Assembly (NCBI GenBank): GCA_019636735.1
Contig: JAHBWY010000001.1
Span: 514,419-578,418 of the forward strand
Direction of reading: 5' to 3'
From: Phycisphaeraceae bacterium
GTDB taxonomy: Bacteria > Planctomycetota > Phycisphaerae > Phycisphaerales > SM1A02
DNA: 64,000 nucleotides
A program made the translations under genes and the position numbers. The notes beneath the pieces were generated by a model. The model saw only the letters and a list, made by a program, of their open reading frames with translations, was not told the origin of the DNA and searched no databases. Shown here in pieces: positions 1 through 9,042 of the stretch; the first letter of the stretch is position 1, and each line of letters begins with the position of its first letter.

Positions 1-359
1 CGCGCCTCGATGACGAAGGGGACCGCGTCGAGTCCGCGGTAGTACTCCTTCACCATCCTGCGGAGCGAGCGACGGGTCGAGGCATCGAGGAATGGGCGGG
101 AGATCCACCAGCCGAAGGCGGTTGCAAAGGGGGCGACAAGGAGCGCCGCCGCCATCTTCGGCCCGAGCGGAGTCCGCATGAGCGTCACGGTGATGGCAAT
201 CGACACCATGACCACTGACAGGGTCACCGCCGTGCGCGCGCGCTGTCGCTGCGCCCGCCATGTCGGGCGGCGCTGCGCGGCGTCGAGGGTGACCTGCATG
301 ACCTCCTCGAGCGTGGCTTCGAACTCCACGCGTTCGATGGCTGGAGCGCTGCTCGTCAC
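1..359 (-). CDS. partial membrane protein, possibly YcxB-like
   Basis: The open frame runs on the minus strand from a GTG at 357-359 off the left edge, so only the first 119 residues are visible. I read a charged N-terminus with an Arg-rich stretch (residues 30-42), then two hydrophobic segments (about 43-60 and 68-88), then a basic stretch and the residues VKEYYRGL. A short cytoplasmic start, two close membrane helices and a following basic region resemble the YcxB-like family, but the conserved C-terminal part of that family lies outside the window. The start is uncertain because the frame stays open further upstream. It lies downstream of, and in the same direction as, the thiolase gene with a 70-bp gap. 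Confidence 0.55.
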   Translation of the reverse strand, partial: MTSSAPAIERVEFEATLEEVMQVTLDAAQRRPTWRAQRQRARTAVTLSVVMVSIAITVTLMRTPLGPKMAAALLVAPFATAFGWWISRPFLDASTRRSLRRMVKEYYRGLDAVPFVIEA

Positions 360-429
360 AGGCGCACTGTACAGGGCCGCACGCCCGGCCGACCCGGCGG
401 TGCGGCGGCCCTTTGCCTTGCGAAGGCGA

Positions 430-1605
430 TCACACGGCGCGGATCAGCATGGAGACGGCATTGCCGCCACCGAGGCAGAGGCTCGCAATGCCTCGCGTAC
501 CGCCCGTGCGTTTCAGGTGATGCACCAGCGTCGTCAGGACTCGGGCGCCGCTCGCGCCGATCGGATGTCCGAGGGCGATGCCGCCACCACCGATGTTCAA
601 CTTGCTCTCCGGAATGCCCAGCGGCGTGATGTCGGCGAGGACCTGCGCAGCGAACGCCTCGTTGATCTCGAAGAGGTCGATGTCCTTGACCGTGAGCTTG
701 TGCTTCGCAAGGAGCTGCTCGATGCCGATCTTCGGCGCGATGAAGAGCTCCTTCGCGGGAACACCAACGGTGTTCCACCCTTCGATCACGGCGAGCGGGG
801 CAATGCCGAGCGCCTTTGCCTTCGCTTCGCTGGCGACCAGCAGCGCGGCTGCGCCCTGGCTGATCTGGCTCGCGTTGCCCGCGGTCACTGTGCCATCCTT
901 GGCGAATGATGGTCGCAACTTGGCCAGCGCCTCGAGCGAGGTGTCGGCCCTGAAACCCTCATCCGCATCGAGGCCCACCTTGCCGCCGATCTCCTCAGCC
1001 GTGAGTGGAACGATCTCCGACTTGAACCACCCCTCCTTGGTCGCCTGCGCCGCTCGATGGTGGCTTTGCACCGAGAAGCGATCCTGATCCTCACGCGACA
1101 CGCCATGTGCACGGGCGATGTGCTCCGCCGCCATGCCCATGCCCCAGTTCTCGAAGGGACAGGTCAGACCGTCAGCCTCCATGTGATCGAGGAGCTTGCC
1201 AGCGCCGAACTTGATGCCGGCGCGGGCATGCACCATGTGCGGGGCGAGGTCCATGTTCTCCATGCCGCCCGCCACGCAGAGTTCATTCAGCCCGGCGCGG
1301 ATACCACCGGCCGCGAACATGACCGACTGGAGTCCGCTGCCGCAGACCTTGTTGACCGTCGTGGCATTCAGCGTGTCGGGAAGCCCCGCGTGAAGTCCCG
1401 CCTGCCGCGCTGGATTCTGGCCGAGGCCCGCCTGAAGAACGCTCCCCATGAAGCACTCGTCAATGTGCGCCTTGGCATTGGGGTGATCATCGAGCAGTGC
1501 CTTGATGACGCGAGCGCCGAGCTTCGTGGCGGGAACTTTCGACATCACGCCACCGAACTTCCCGATGGGGGTGCGGCGAGCAGCCAGAATCACGGCGTCG
1601 GGCAT
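430..1605 (-). CDS. acetyl-CoA C-acetyltransferase (thiolase)
   Basis: A 391-residue thiolase that condenses or cleaves acyl-CoA with acetyl-CoA (acetoacetyl-CoA formation or beta-oxidation). The start is ATG 1605 (MPDAVILAARRTP), preceded by AAGGAG six bases upstream; the frame is open further upstream but that stretch does not look coding. The family residues are in place: the acyl-carrying Cys88 in NKVCGSG, His347 in GHPIGASG, and the acid/base Cys377 in SLCLGGGNA. Length matches the biosynthetic/degradative thiolase family (about 390). The substrate range cannot be read from sequence, so no symbol is given. It is transcribed divergently from the fructose-bisphosphatase gene. Confidence 0.95.
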   Translation of the reverse strand: MPDAVILAARRTPIGKFGGVMSKVPATKLGARVIKALLDDHPNAKAHIDECFMGSVLQAGLGQNPARQAGLHAGLPDTLNATTVNKVCGSGLQSVMFAAGGIRAGLNELCVAGGMENMDLAPHMVHARAGIKFGAGKLLDHMEADGLTCPFENWGMGMAAEHIARAHGVSREDQDRFSVQSHHRAAQATKEGWFKSEIVPLTAEEIGGKVGLDADEGFRADTSLEALAKLRPSFAKDGTVTAGNASQISQGAAALLVASEAKAKALGIAPLAVIEGWNTVGVPAKELFIAPKIGIEQLLAKHKLTVKDIDLFEINEAFAAQVLADITPLGIPESKLNIGGGGIALGHPIGASGARVLTTLVHHLKRTGGTRGIASLCLGGGNAVSMLIRAV

Positions 1606-1670
1606 GAGGAACTCCTTGGGTTGAGATGTAGTGCAGAGGTGCACATGCGTGGTGCAGATGCAAAACCAAG

Positions 1671-2735
1671 GTGGATGATAGCCTCCGCCGCATGAGCCGT
1701 ATGGAGCACGACGCACCATCGACTGGGAGCCCGGCCCTGGTCGGGGAGAACCTGACCAGCCTCCAGACCTTCATCCTCGAAGAGGAGGCTCGCTTCCCGG
1801 ACGCGTCGGGCGAATTCAGTTGGATTGTCTCGGCCATCTCCCTCGCGGCCAAGATCATTGCCTACAAGGTGCGGCATGTGCGCCTCCAGTCGATCGTGGG
1901 CTCGATCGGCACCACCAATATCCAGGGGGAAGAGCAGATCAAGATGGACGCGATCGCCAACGAGGTGATCATGCGGGTCCTCGGCAGTCGACCGTCGATC
2001 GCCGTGCTGGGGAGCGAGGAGGATGAGCATCCGCGGATCCTGCGCCGCGGTCACGAGGGCGGAAAGTACTGCGTGCTCTTTGATCCACTGGATGGCTCGA
2101 GCAACCTCGACACCGCCGTCGGCGTCGGGACCATCTTCACGATTCTGCGGAACGACCCGACGATTCCCGGGGCGATCGAAACGGTCTGCCAGCCCGGCAT
2201 GCGGCAGGTGGCGGCGGGCTATGTCCTTTACGGGTCGAGCACGGTGTTCGTCATCACCACCGGCTACGGAGTGCACATGTTCGAGCTCGATGCCGCGGTC
2301 GGAAGCTTCATGCTGGTCAAGCGTGATCTGCGGATGCCCGACTCGAACAGGGTCTATTCGATCAACGAGGCCTACAGCGAGGGCTTCCCGGCTGGATACC
2401 AGCGCTACCTCCAGTGGGCGCACGGCAACGGGTATTCCGCGCGGTACATCGGATCCATGGTCGCCGATGTTCATCGCACGCTCGTCAACGGCGGCGTGTT
2501 CCTCTACCCACCGACGCGCAAGCACCCGACGGGCAAGCTGCGCCTCCTCTATGAGGCCAATCCCATGAGTTTCCTGGTGGAGCAGGCGGGAGGCGTGAGC
2601 ACCACCGGCACCCAACGGACCATGGAGGTGCAGCCGACGCAGTTGCATCAGCGCACCCCGCTCGTCATGGGATCGGTCTCCGAGGTGAAGGCCGTGCAGG
2701 CGCACTTCAAGAGCCCCGCCGATGCGCTGCCCTGA
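1671..2735 (+). CDS. fbp: class I fructose-1,6-bisphosphatase
   Basis: Hydrolyses fructose-1,6-bisphosphate to fructose-6-phosphate in gluconeogenesis. The class I hallmarks are visible: a GSIGTTNIQGEEQIKMD segment, the metal-binding LFDPLDGSSNLD motif, and the late LYEANPMSFLVEQAGG segment around the sugar-phosphate site. Total length (354 residues or slightly fewer) fits the family. The start is not settled: ATG codons at 1671, 1692 and 1701 are in frame, and none has a well-spaced ribosome-binding site. Homology clearly begins around NLTSLQTFILEEE, so any of them gives a complete enzyme. The gap gene at 44594 supplies another step of the same central pathway. Confidence 0.95.
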   Translation: MDDSLRRMSRMEHDAPSTGSPALVGENLTSLQTFILEEEARFPDASGEFSWIVSAISLAAKIIAYKVRHVRLQSIVGSIGTTNIQGEEQIKMDAIANEVIMRVLGSRPSIAVLGSEEDEHPRILRRGHEGGKYCVLFDPLDGSSNLDTAVGVGTIFTILRNDPTIPGAIETVCQPGMRQVAAGYVLYGSSTVFVITTGYGVHMFELDAAVGSFMLVKRDLRMPDSNRVYSINEAYSEGFPAGYQRYLQWAHGNGYSARYIGSMVADVHRTLVNGGVFLYPPTRKHPTGKLRLLYEANPMSFLVEQAGGVSTTGTQRTMEVQPTQLHQRTPLVMGSVSEVKAVQAHFKSPADALP

Positions 2736-2775
2736 CCTCCAATCTTGCCCCTCGCCATCACAAGGATGAAGGCCC

Positions 2776-5700
2776 ATGAAGTTCTCACTTCACCGGAGTC
2801 GATCGCGCCAGCTCCATCAGTCAGGAGCGACCGCCGTGTTGCTTGTCACCGCGGTGATGGTCACAGGCGCTGAGAGTTTCACCGATTCAACGAGCGCATC
2901 GCCGATGCAGGGGCAGGAGCCGGTCGGTTCGGCGCCCATCCTCGGCTGTGTCGGCCACGCAGCGCTCTCGGGCGATCGAGTCATCTTCGAGAGTGCAGGC
3001 GATCTCTGGATGGCGCGCGTGCCCGTCTCAGGTGACGGCGGCGGAGATGGGGTCCTCGAAGCGTCGCGCCTGACGAGCGGCGCTGGAGTCGAGCGCTGGC
3101 CCACCATCAGTCCCGATGGGTCATTGGTCGCCTTCGTGGGCGAGTACGACGGCAATCCGGAGGTCTATGTGATGCCCGTCTCCGGGGGCGTGCCGACGCG
3201 GCTCACTTTCCATCCTGGCCGCGACATTCCGCTCGGCTGGACGCCTGACGGCACGGAGATTCTCTTCCGATCGCAGCGATTGAATCCCCAGGGCATGTGG
3301 GAGCTCTTCCGGGTTCCGGTCACCGGCGGTGCCGCCACGCGAGAACCGATCGGTGAGTGCTCGCTGGCGTCGATTGATCCTCGTACAGGTCGGCTCGCGT
3401 TCACTCGCTGGAGCAATGAATCGTGGAACTGGCGCGGCTACCGGGGTGGCACCGCGCCGGAGCTCTGGGTGACGGGGCCCGATCGCGCCCAGTTCACGCG
3501 CCTCACCGATGTCTCAAGCAATGAGCTCTTTCCTTCGTGGGTCGCGGGGAAACTCGCCTTCCTCTCCGATCGAGATGGCACAACGACCATTCACCTGATG
3601 GATGGCGAAGGCGGTTCGCGGCGCGTGCTCCTGCCTGCCGCCGAAAGCGGCGCGGGATCCTTCGATGTCCGACGGCTCGCCGCCGACTCGGCGCCGAACT
3701 CCACGCGGCTGGTTTTCAGTCAGGGGTGCCGGCTCGGCATCATCGATGCCGACAGCGGCGCGGTGCGCCGATTTGATGTCATGCTCGTCGGCGATCGCCT
3801 CGATGAGCGGACACGGCTGGCCGAGCCGCTCAAGGCGCTCTCGGGGATGTCGCTCTCGCCGGATGGCTCCATCGCGGCGCTTGAGAGCCGCGGCGAAGTG
3901 CTGCTCGTCCCCATCGGTGCGCCGACAGCCGGTCGGCCGCAGAGCTGGCAGCAGTTCCCCCGTCGCAGTGAGACGCGGGACTTCGGCGTGGCGTGGGTCT
4001 CGCCCCGAGCACTTCTCTATGTCAGCGACCGCGATGGAACCCCGAGGCTGGTCCTTCGCACCTTGTCAACGGATGGCGTTGATCAGGAGATCGAAGTTCC
4101 AACCGGCGTGCGCGAATGGATCTTTGCGCCGGAAGTGAGCCTCGACGGTCGTTGGGTCGCCTTCGCAGACAAGAGCCTCCGCCTCCATCTCGTTGACCTT
4201 CAACAAGGCGTGAGCCGAGTGCTGGCGACCGCGACCGCGGGCGAGATCACCGACTATCGCTTCTCACCGGACGGCAAGTTGATCGCCTGGGTTGAGCCGC
4301 GGCGCACCGGCTTCTCGCAGATCCGCATGGCGTCGACGGTTGATCAGAGTGTCGACACCATCGTAGGTCGCGGCATGACGATGGACTTCGAGCCCCGCTG
4401 GGATCCAGCGGGGAAGTTCCTCTTCTTCCTCTCCAAGCGGCACATCGATCCGCTTCTCGATGCGTTCGAGTTCAACTTCGTGAATCTCAATCCGACGGTG
4501 GTGTGCGCGCTGCCCCTGGCGGAGGGCACACCTCCGCCCATTCCCGCGATGGCCGCCGCCGCGGGCTTCGACCTCGAAGTGTGGGCCAAGCCGCCCCAGG
4601 GAGATGACGCCGAGAATGGCAGCAACGCCGAGGAGACGGCGACCGTCAAGGGTGCCGGGAAGCAGCCGACGCCTGCCCCGGTGAAGTTCGAGTTCACGGC
4701 GAGCCTCTCCGATCGAGTGGCGCTCCTTCTGATTGAGCCGGGCGAGATCTCCTCGCTCGAAGCGGTCCATGGCGGCCTGCTCTACATGCGGCGCAAGCCT
4801 CAGACATTGAATGAGGAGATCTGGCCGCCGCCGCCACTGGGCGTGCCCGGCGCGGCGCTTCACCGTGTGACGCTCGTTGACGGCGAAGACACGCCGCTCA
4901 TCACGGATCTCTCCGCCTACGCCATGAGTCGCGATGGCTCCACGGTGCTGGCGGCTGCGGGCGAGAGGCTGGTTGTGCTCCACCCGGGTGAGGCTCATGC
5001 CGGGGGGGAGGCAGCATCCGCCGAGGCCGCGGAAGCGCTCGATCTCTCCGCCGTTCGGGTGACGGTCGATGTCCGCGGCGAGTGGCGGCACATCTTCGAT
5101 GAAGCATGGCGCCTGCAACGCGACTTCTTCTGGCGCGAGGATCTTGGGGGTGTTGATTGGGACGCCGTGCGCCAGCGCTACGAGGCTCTTCTGCCGCGCA
5201 TCGGCAGTCGTGGCGAGCTCAATGAACTCATCGGGCAGATGATGGGCGAGCTCGGTGTGAGCCATCTCTACATTGCCGGCGGCGATGACTTCGCGCGGCC
5301 GCGGCCGATCAGCGTGGGACTCCTTGGCGTGGATCTTGAGCGGCAGGGCGATGCGATGGTCATCGCGCGCATCCTTCCCGACTTCTCGGCGGAGGGCGGT
5401 CCACCGAGTCCGCTCGCGGCGCCACACCTTGGCGTGGCCGTGGGGGAGGTCATCCTTGCAATCGATGGTGTGCCGCTCGACCCTGCGCGTGATCCCCACG
5501 AGCGACTGGTCGGTCGTGGCGGGATGCCGGTGGCACTGACCATTGCCGACGATGCCACCGGCGCGAAGACGCGACGCCTTGAGGTCCAGGCGCTCGAAGA
5601 CGATCACGACCTCCGGTACCGTGCCTGGGTCGAGACCAATCGATTGCGTGTGCACAGGGAATCGAATGGAAGACTGGGGTACATCCACCTTCCCGACATG

Positions 5701-6276
5701 GACTCCGAGGGCCTGACGGCCTTTGTGCGGCAGTTCTATCCCCAGCTCGACCGGGAGGGAATGGTCATTGATGTCCGGGGCAATGGCGGCGGTTTCGTGA
5801 GCCAGATGATCATCGAGCGCCTGGCGCGGCGCATCTACGCGTGGTCGCTACCGCGCCACGGCGCGCCGGAGACCTACCCGCAGCGCGTCATGGATGGACC
5901 GATCGCCGTCATCATCGATCAGCATGCGGGCAGTGACGGTGACATCTTTCCGGAGAGCGTCCGTATCCGCGACTTGGGACCGCTGATCGGCAAGCGCACC
6001 TGGGGCGGTGTCATCGGCATTCGCCAGGACAAGCCCTTCATCGACGGAGGCTCCGCCAGTCAGCCCGAGTACGCCTGGTGGGAACCGCTCCGCGGCTTCG
6101 ATCTTGAGAACACCGGAGTCGCGCCTGACATCGAGGTGGACATCACGCCGCCGGATCGCGTGGCGGGTCGGGATCCTCAGCTTGATCGGACGGTGCAGGT
6201 TCTGCTGAATGCGCTTCGCGAGCGGACCCCGACTCCCGTACCGCCTCGCCCTGGTCAGCTGCGCGCGACCCCCTGA
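2776..6276 (+). CDS. tricorn protease homologue, exported
   Basis: A 1,166-residue protein with an N-terminal hydrophobic segment (about 18-32), so probably exported. Two long beta-propeller regions with TolB/WD40-like blades follow (roughly 50-330 and 330-700). Then come a helical/PDZ region and a C-terminal S41-type peptidase domain. The tricorn catalytic set can be placed: Ser829-His830 in GVSHLYIAGG, and nucleophile Ser1053-Asp1054 in HAGSDGD, preceded by DVRGNGGG. Tricorn enzymes degrade oligopeptides; the propellers gate substrate entry and product exit. The last 44 codons overlap, antisense, the end of the convergent sigma-factor gene. The ATG lies just after AAGGATGAAGG. Confidence 0.93.
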   Translation: MKFSLHRSRSRQLHQSGATAVLLVTAVMVTGAESFTDSTSASPMQGQEPVGSAPILGCVGHAALSGDRVIFESAGDLWMARVPVSGDGGGDGVLEASRLTSGAGVERWPTISPDGSLVAFVGEYDGNPEVYVMPVSGGVPTRLTFHPGRDIPLGWTPDGTEILFRSQRLNPQGMWELFRVPVTGGAATREPIGECSLASIDPRTGRLAFTRWSNESWNWRGYRGGTAPELWVTGPDRAQFTRLTDVSSNELFPSWVAGKLAFLSDRDGTTTIHLMDGEGGSRRVLLPAAESGAGSFDVRRLAADSAPNSTRLVFSQGCRLGIIDADSGAVRRFDVMLVGDRLDERTRLAEPLKALSGMSLSPDGSIAALESRGEVLLVPIGAPTAGRPQSWQQFPRRSETRDFGVAWVSPRALLYVSDRDGTPRLVLRTLSTDGVDQEIEVPTGVREWIFAPEVSLDGRWVAFADKSLRLHLVDLQQGVSRVLATATAGEITDYRFSPDGKLIAWVEPRRTGFSQIRMASTVDQSVDTIVGRGMTMDFEPRWDPAGKFLFFLSKRHIDPLLDAFEFNFVNLNPTVVCALPLAEGTPPPIPAMAAAAGFDLEVWAKPPQGDDAENGSNAEETATVKGAGKQPTPAPVKFEFTASLSDRVALLLIEPGEISSLEAVHGGLLYMRRKPQTLNEEIWPPPPLGVPGAALHRVTLVDGEDTPLITDLSAYAMSRDGSTVLAAAGERLVVLHPGEAHAGGEAASAEAAEALDLSAVRVTVDVRGEWRHIFDEAWRLQRDFFWREDLGGVDWDAVRQRYEALLPRIGSRGELNELIGQMMGELGVSHLYIAGGDDFARPRPISVGLLGVDLERQGDAMVIARILPDFSAEGGPPSPLAAPHLGVAVGEVILAIDGVPLDPARDPHERLVGRGGMPVALTIADDATGAKTRRLEVQALEDDHDLRYRAWVETNRLRVHRESNGRLGYIHLPDMDSEGLTAFVRQFYPQLDREGMVIDVRGNGGGFVSQMIIERLARRIYAWSLPRHGAPETYPQRVMDGPIAVIIDQHAGSDGDIFPESVRIRDLGPLIGKRTWGGVIGIRQDKPFIDGGSASQPEYAWWEPLRGFDLENTGVAPDIEVDITPPDRVAGRDPQLDRTVQVLLNALRERTPTPVPPRPGQLRATP

Positions 6277-6790
6277 GTCGCGCCATCAGTCGATGCCAGC
6301 GACGCCTCGCCGTCTCGGCGGGAACGCCGAGGTGATCGCTGATCTGGCTCCACGAGAGTCCCTGCTTCCAGAGCAGCACCAGCTCCCACTCATCGGGCTT
6401 GAGCGACGGAGGCGCAGAGTCGTGGTCGGTGAGGGCAGGTCTCTCGTCGTGGCGTGGTGCCGAACGGGCCGCCTCGGCCTGGCGTCGTTGACGGCTCACC
6501 TCCTCGCGCACCTTGTCGACATAGGCGCGGTGGAGAATGCGCTTCAGGAGCGCCCGGCCCGCGGCATCATCGACACCGCCCGGTCCCATGCGCAGCAGGC
6601 GCCGAATGGTGGTGGCCACCAGGTCGTGCGTGTCGAAGCCGAGACGCGAGTGACGCCGATGGAGCGAACGCGCAATGGCTTCGAGCGACGGCTGCCAGAG
6701 GCGAAGCAAGTGATCCAGCGCCGTCTCATCGCCCTGCTGCGCGCGGCGGAGGAGATCTTCCTCGGTCTCTCGCGATCCGGGGCCAGTCAT
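6143..6790 (-). CDS. ECF-type RNA polymerase sigma factor
   Basis: A 215-residue sigma factor of the ECF/SigZ-like type common in Planctomycetota. An N-terminal sigma-2 region (about 8-90, with DETALDHLLRLW and LGFDTHDLVATT) is followed by a charged linker. A sigma-4 region with a helix-turn-helix follows (about 130-175, WSQISDHLGVPAETARRR). Its ATG overlaps the kinase stop codon as ATGA (6787-6790), so the two are probably co-translated. The last ~40 residues are a low-complexity Asp/Glu/Pro/Ala tail that lies antisense to the tricorn 3' end. Which promoters it serves is unknown; the kinase next door is the obvious candidate for control. Confidence 0.9.
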   Translation of the reverse strand: MTGPGSRETEEDLLRRAQQGDETALDHLLRLWQPSLEAIARSLHRRHSRLGFDTHDLVATTIRRLLRMGPGGVDDAAGRALLKRILHRAYVDKVREEVSRQRRQAEAARSAPRHDERPALTDHDSAPPSLKPDEWELVLLWKQGLSWSQISDHLGVPAETARRRWHRLMARLRGSRAADQGEAVRESGSAREAHSAEPAPSDQAEDPDPPRDPAA

Positions 6791-8715
6791 GGTGAATCGC
6801 GCCTCACCTGGGAGATCGTCCTGCTGATGACGAGAGCGAGCCGAGGGTCACGAGGAGCGGCGTCGGCGCCCATCGCTTCGAGTCGGGCGAGCGTGTTGGC
6901 TCGATCGGCGCGGGCGCTTGCCAGATCGGCCAGGATCGAGGCGACATAGGCCACGGCCTCCGTCGAGCGACGGATCGGATCATCCTCCGCGAAGCGCTCG
7001 CGCCACCAGGGGAGGTCCTCGGTCATCAGGGCCAGCGCGCGACCCGCTGAGGCGCGCTCCAAGTCGGTCAGCGCCAGGTTCACCGCCGCCAGCTTCGCTT
7101 CGAGATGGTCTCGGCGCCCTCTGGCAGTGGCGCTTTCAATCAGGGCCGCCCAACCGCTCCGCTGCGCCTCGACGGTGCGCGAGGCCAGATCGGAATCGGG
7201 AATGCCGCGTTCACCCACCAGCCACTGCATCGCCAGCACTTGCGGTGCGGTGCTCAGGCCATCGGCCCGCGCAAGATCACCGAGTGAATCGACATACTGG
7301 CTCAGCGCCGCCTGCGCACGGAGCTGTCGAGCCTCGGTGGCCAAGCGGTCGGCTCGCCGACGGCTCTCCTCGATCAGTCCGTCGATCCAAAGCCACGCGA
7401 CGAGTGTGACCGCCACCAGCGCCGAGGCGCCGAGGACCCAGGTCACGGGATCGCGTCGAACGGAGAGTTGGAGCGACGCCGCGATTGAGGGGACTTCGCT
7501 CGGGAGCGGTCGATGCGCAAGCCACGCCGACAGGTCATCGGTAAGTGCTTGAGCGGTCGGCGGTCGCGACGCCGGGTCGGGCGCCATCGCGCGTCGCCAG
7601 ATGGACTCCAGTCGATCTGCATCGGCGCGCGGCGATGGCGGGGCGTCGATGGCATCAAGGCCATCGGCACACCATCGCAAGACGGCGCCGAGCGCGTAGA
7701 TGTCAGCGGCCGGTCCCGCTGGCGCGCCGTCGAGCACCTCGGGCGATGCGAAGAACGGCGTGGACTGGATCGACGCCGCGTCGAGGTCGGTGGGCTGAGC
7801 GGCGCCGAAGTCACACAGTCGTGCTTCGCCAGATTCAGAGACGAGAATGTTCGCCGGCTTCACATCGAGGTGGAGCACGCCGGCGGAGTGCGCCGCAGCA
7901 ACGGCCTGCGCGATCTGTCGGACGACATCCACGGCGCCACGGCGACCGAGGACCGACAGCACGCCCGGATCCTCGAGGGTTCGACCCGCGACAAGTTCGG
8001 AGACGACGAACCCCCGTCCATCCGGTGCGACTCCGGAGTCAAGCCATCGGACCACCGACGGGTGCTGCACCCGGCTGCCGCGGAGCAACTCCGGCTCCGC
8101 GCGATGCGCAAGGTGGGGCGGGAGCACCTTGACCACCACCACATGGCGATAGGCGCCATCGCTGTAGCGTCGATCAATGGCTTCGAACACCTGTCCCGAC
8201 GAACCTGTGCCAAGCTCACGACGCAGGTCGAAGCGATGATTGTGCCCCGCACACGGGGGGCCGAACGAGCAGGGGGCCTCCAGCGCGTCCCTCGCATCGG
8301 GGTCCGACGGTCGATGCGCTGTGCCCGATACACCGACTGTCTCGTCGCCCTGAATCCATGCGTGCACCAGGCGCAACCGCGCCACCGCTGCAGCGAACTC
8401 AGGCCCCAGCGCCGCGACACGACGCGCCATCTCAGGAAAGCCTGGATCGTCGAGATGATCTCCAAGCGAAGCCGTGACGGCGGCATCGAGCACGAGCTCA
8501 CGGTCCGGACCCCTCCGGAATGAACTTCGCCATCGCTCCACGGATCGCTCGCGCCCAAGAAGACGCCGAACCTCCGCATCGATCTCGATGGAGTGCACAT
8601 CATCGACGAGGCCTTCCGCGCGCAGAACCTCGACAACCCGCTCGAAGGGCGGATCGCTCGCCTCGCGCCGGTAGAGCGCCAGCACGCGTGCGACGGCGTC
8701 GGCCATGGGTGGCAT
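6787..8715 (-). CDS. membrane Ser/Thr protein kinase
   Basis: A 642-residue Hanks-type kinase. Residues about 1-150 hold an acidic helical N-terminal region. The kinase domain runs about 162-400: glycine loop LGTGSSGQVF, Lys196 in VVKVL, catalytic HLDVKPANI (Asp284) and DFG at 302-304. The usual HRD arginine is replaced by Leu, so activation-loop control may differ. One membrane helix (about 424-446) follows, then a helical, coiled-coil-prone C-terminal region. ATG 8715 or 8706 (MADAVARV) is chosen because the 88 residues further upstream look non-coding. It is the first gene of a coupled pair with the ECF sigma factor; kinase-controlled ECF sigma factors are common in this phylum (inference for this pair). 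Confidence 0.9.
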   Translation of the reverse strand: MPPMADAVARVLALYRREASDPPFERVVEVLRAEGLVDDVHSIEIDAEVRRLLGRERSVERWRSSFRRGPDRELVLDAAVTASLGDHLDDPGFPEMARRVAALGPEFAAAVARLRLVHAWIQGDETVGVSGTAHRPSDPDARDALEAPCSFGPPCAGHNHRFDLRRELGTGSSGQVFEAIDRRYSDGAYRHVVVVKVLPPHLAHRAEPELLRGSRVQHPSVVRWLDSGVAPDGRGFVVSELVAGRTLEDPGVLSVLGRRGAVDVVRQIAQAVAAAHSAGVLHLDVKPANILVSESGEARLCDFGAAQPTDLDAASIQSTPFFASPEVLDGAPAGPAADIYALGAVLRWCADGLDAIDAPPSPRADADRLESIWRRAMAPDPASRPPTAQALTDDLSAWLAHRPLPSEVPSIAASLQLSVRRDPVTWVLGASALVAVTLVAWLWIDGLIEESRRRADRLATEARQLRAQAALSQYVDSLGDLARADGLSTAPQVLAMQWLVGERGIPDSDLASRTVEAQRSGWAALIESATARGRRDHLEAKLAAVNLALTDLERASAGRALALMTEDLPWWRERFAEDDPIRRSTEAVAYVASILADLASARADRANTLARLEAMGADAAPRDPRLALVISRTISQVRRDSP

Positions 8716-9042
8716 CGTGGCACCACTCGGCGGCGCGGTCAACGAGGTGGGCCGTGATTTCGGGATGAGAGCCGCCGAACCACCACCCACGGTTCGGTCT
8801 GTGCGGGTGGGCGGCGGCAATCTCGCGGAAATCCGAAGTCCTTCGCACTCCGTCTCGCAGAGAATCGGCGGAAAATCAACGGTGCGTGTCTCGCTCGAAC
8901 GGTCGGCGTCGATAGATCGGGGCACGGAGGCGGAGAGACAGACTTGAACGACTGAAGAAGGAGCACTGCTCGGGGCCACTGCGATGCCGAAGCCGGCCTC
9001 TCATGGCAGGGGTTCCCGTGATTGCTCCAAGGAGGATGTCCC
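8716..9042. other. divergent intergenic region
   Basis: A 327-bp stretch between the minus-strand kinase and the plus-strand secreted protein. An open frame continues the kinase reading frame upstream to 8979, but its composition (Ser/Arg/Thr-rich, no domain) does not support coding. It must hold promoters for both directions; I could not pick convincing -10/-35 pairs. AAGGAGG at 9029-9035 is the ribosome-binding site of the next gene. Confidence 0.6.

Noticed and set aside
8716..8979. N-terminal extension of the kinase frame
   Set aside because: The 88 residues are Ser/Arg/Thr-rich without domain or ribosome-binding site; the start at 8715 or 8706 is more natural.
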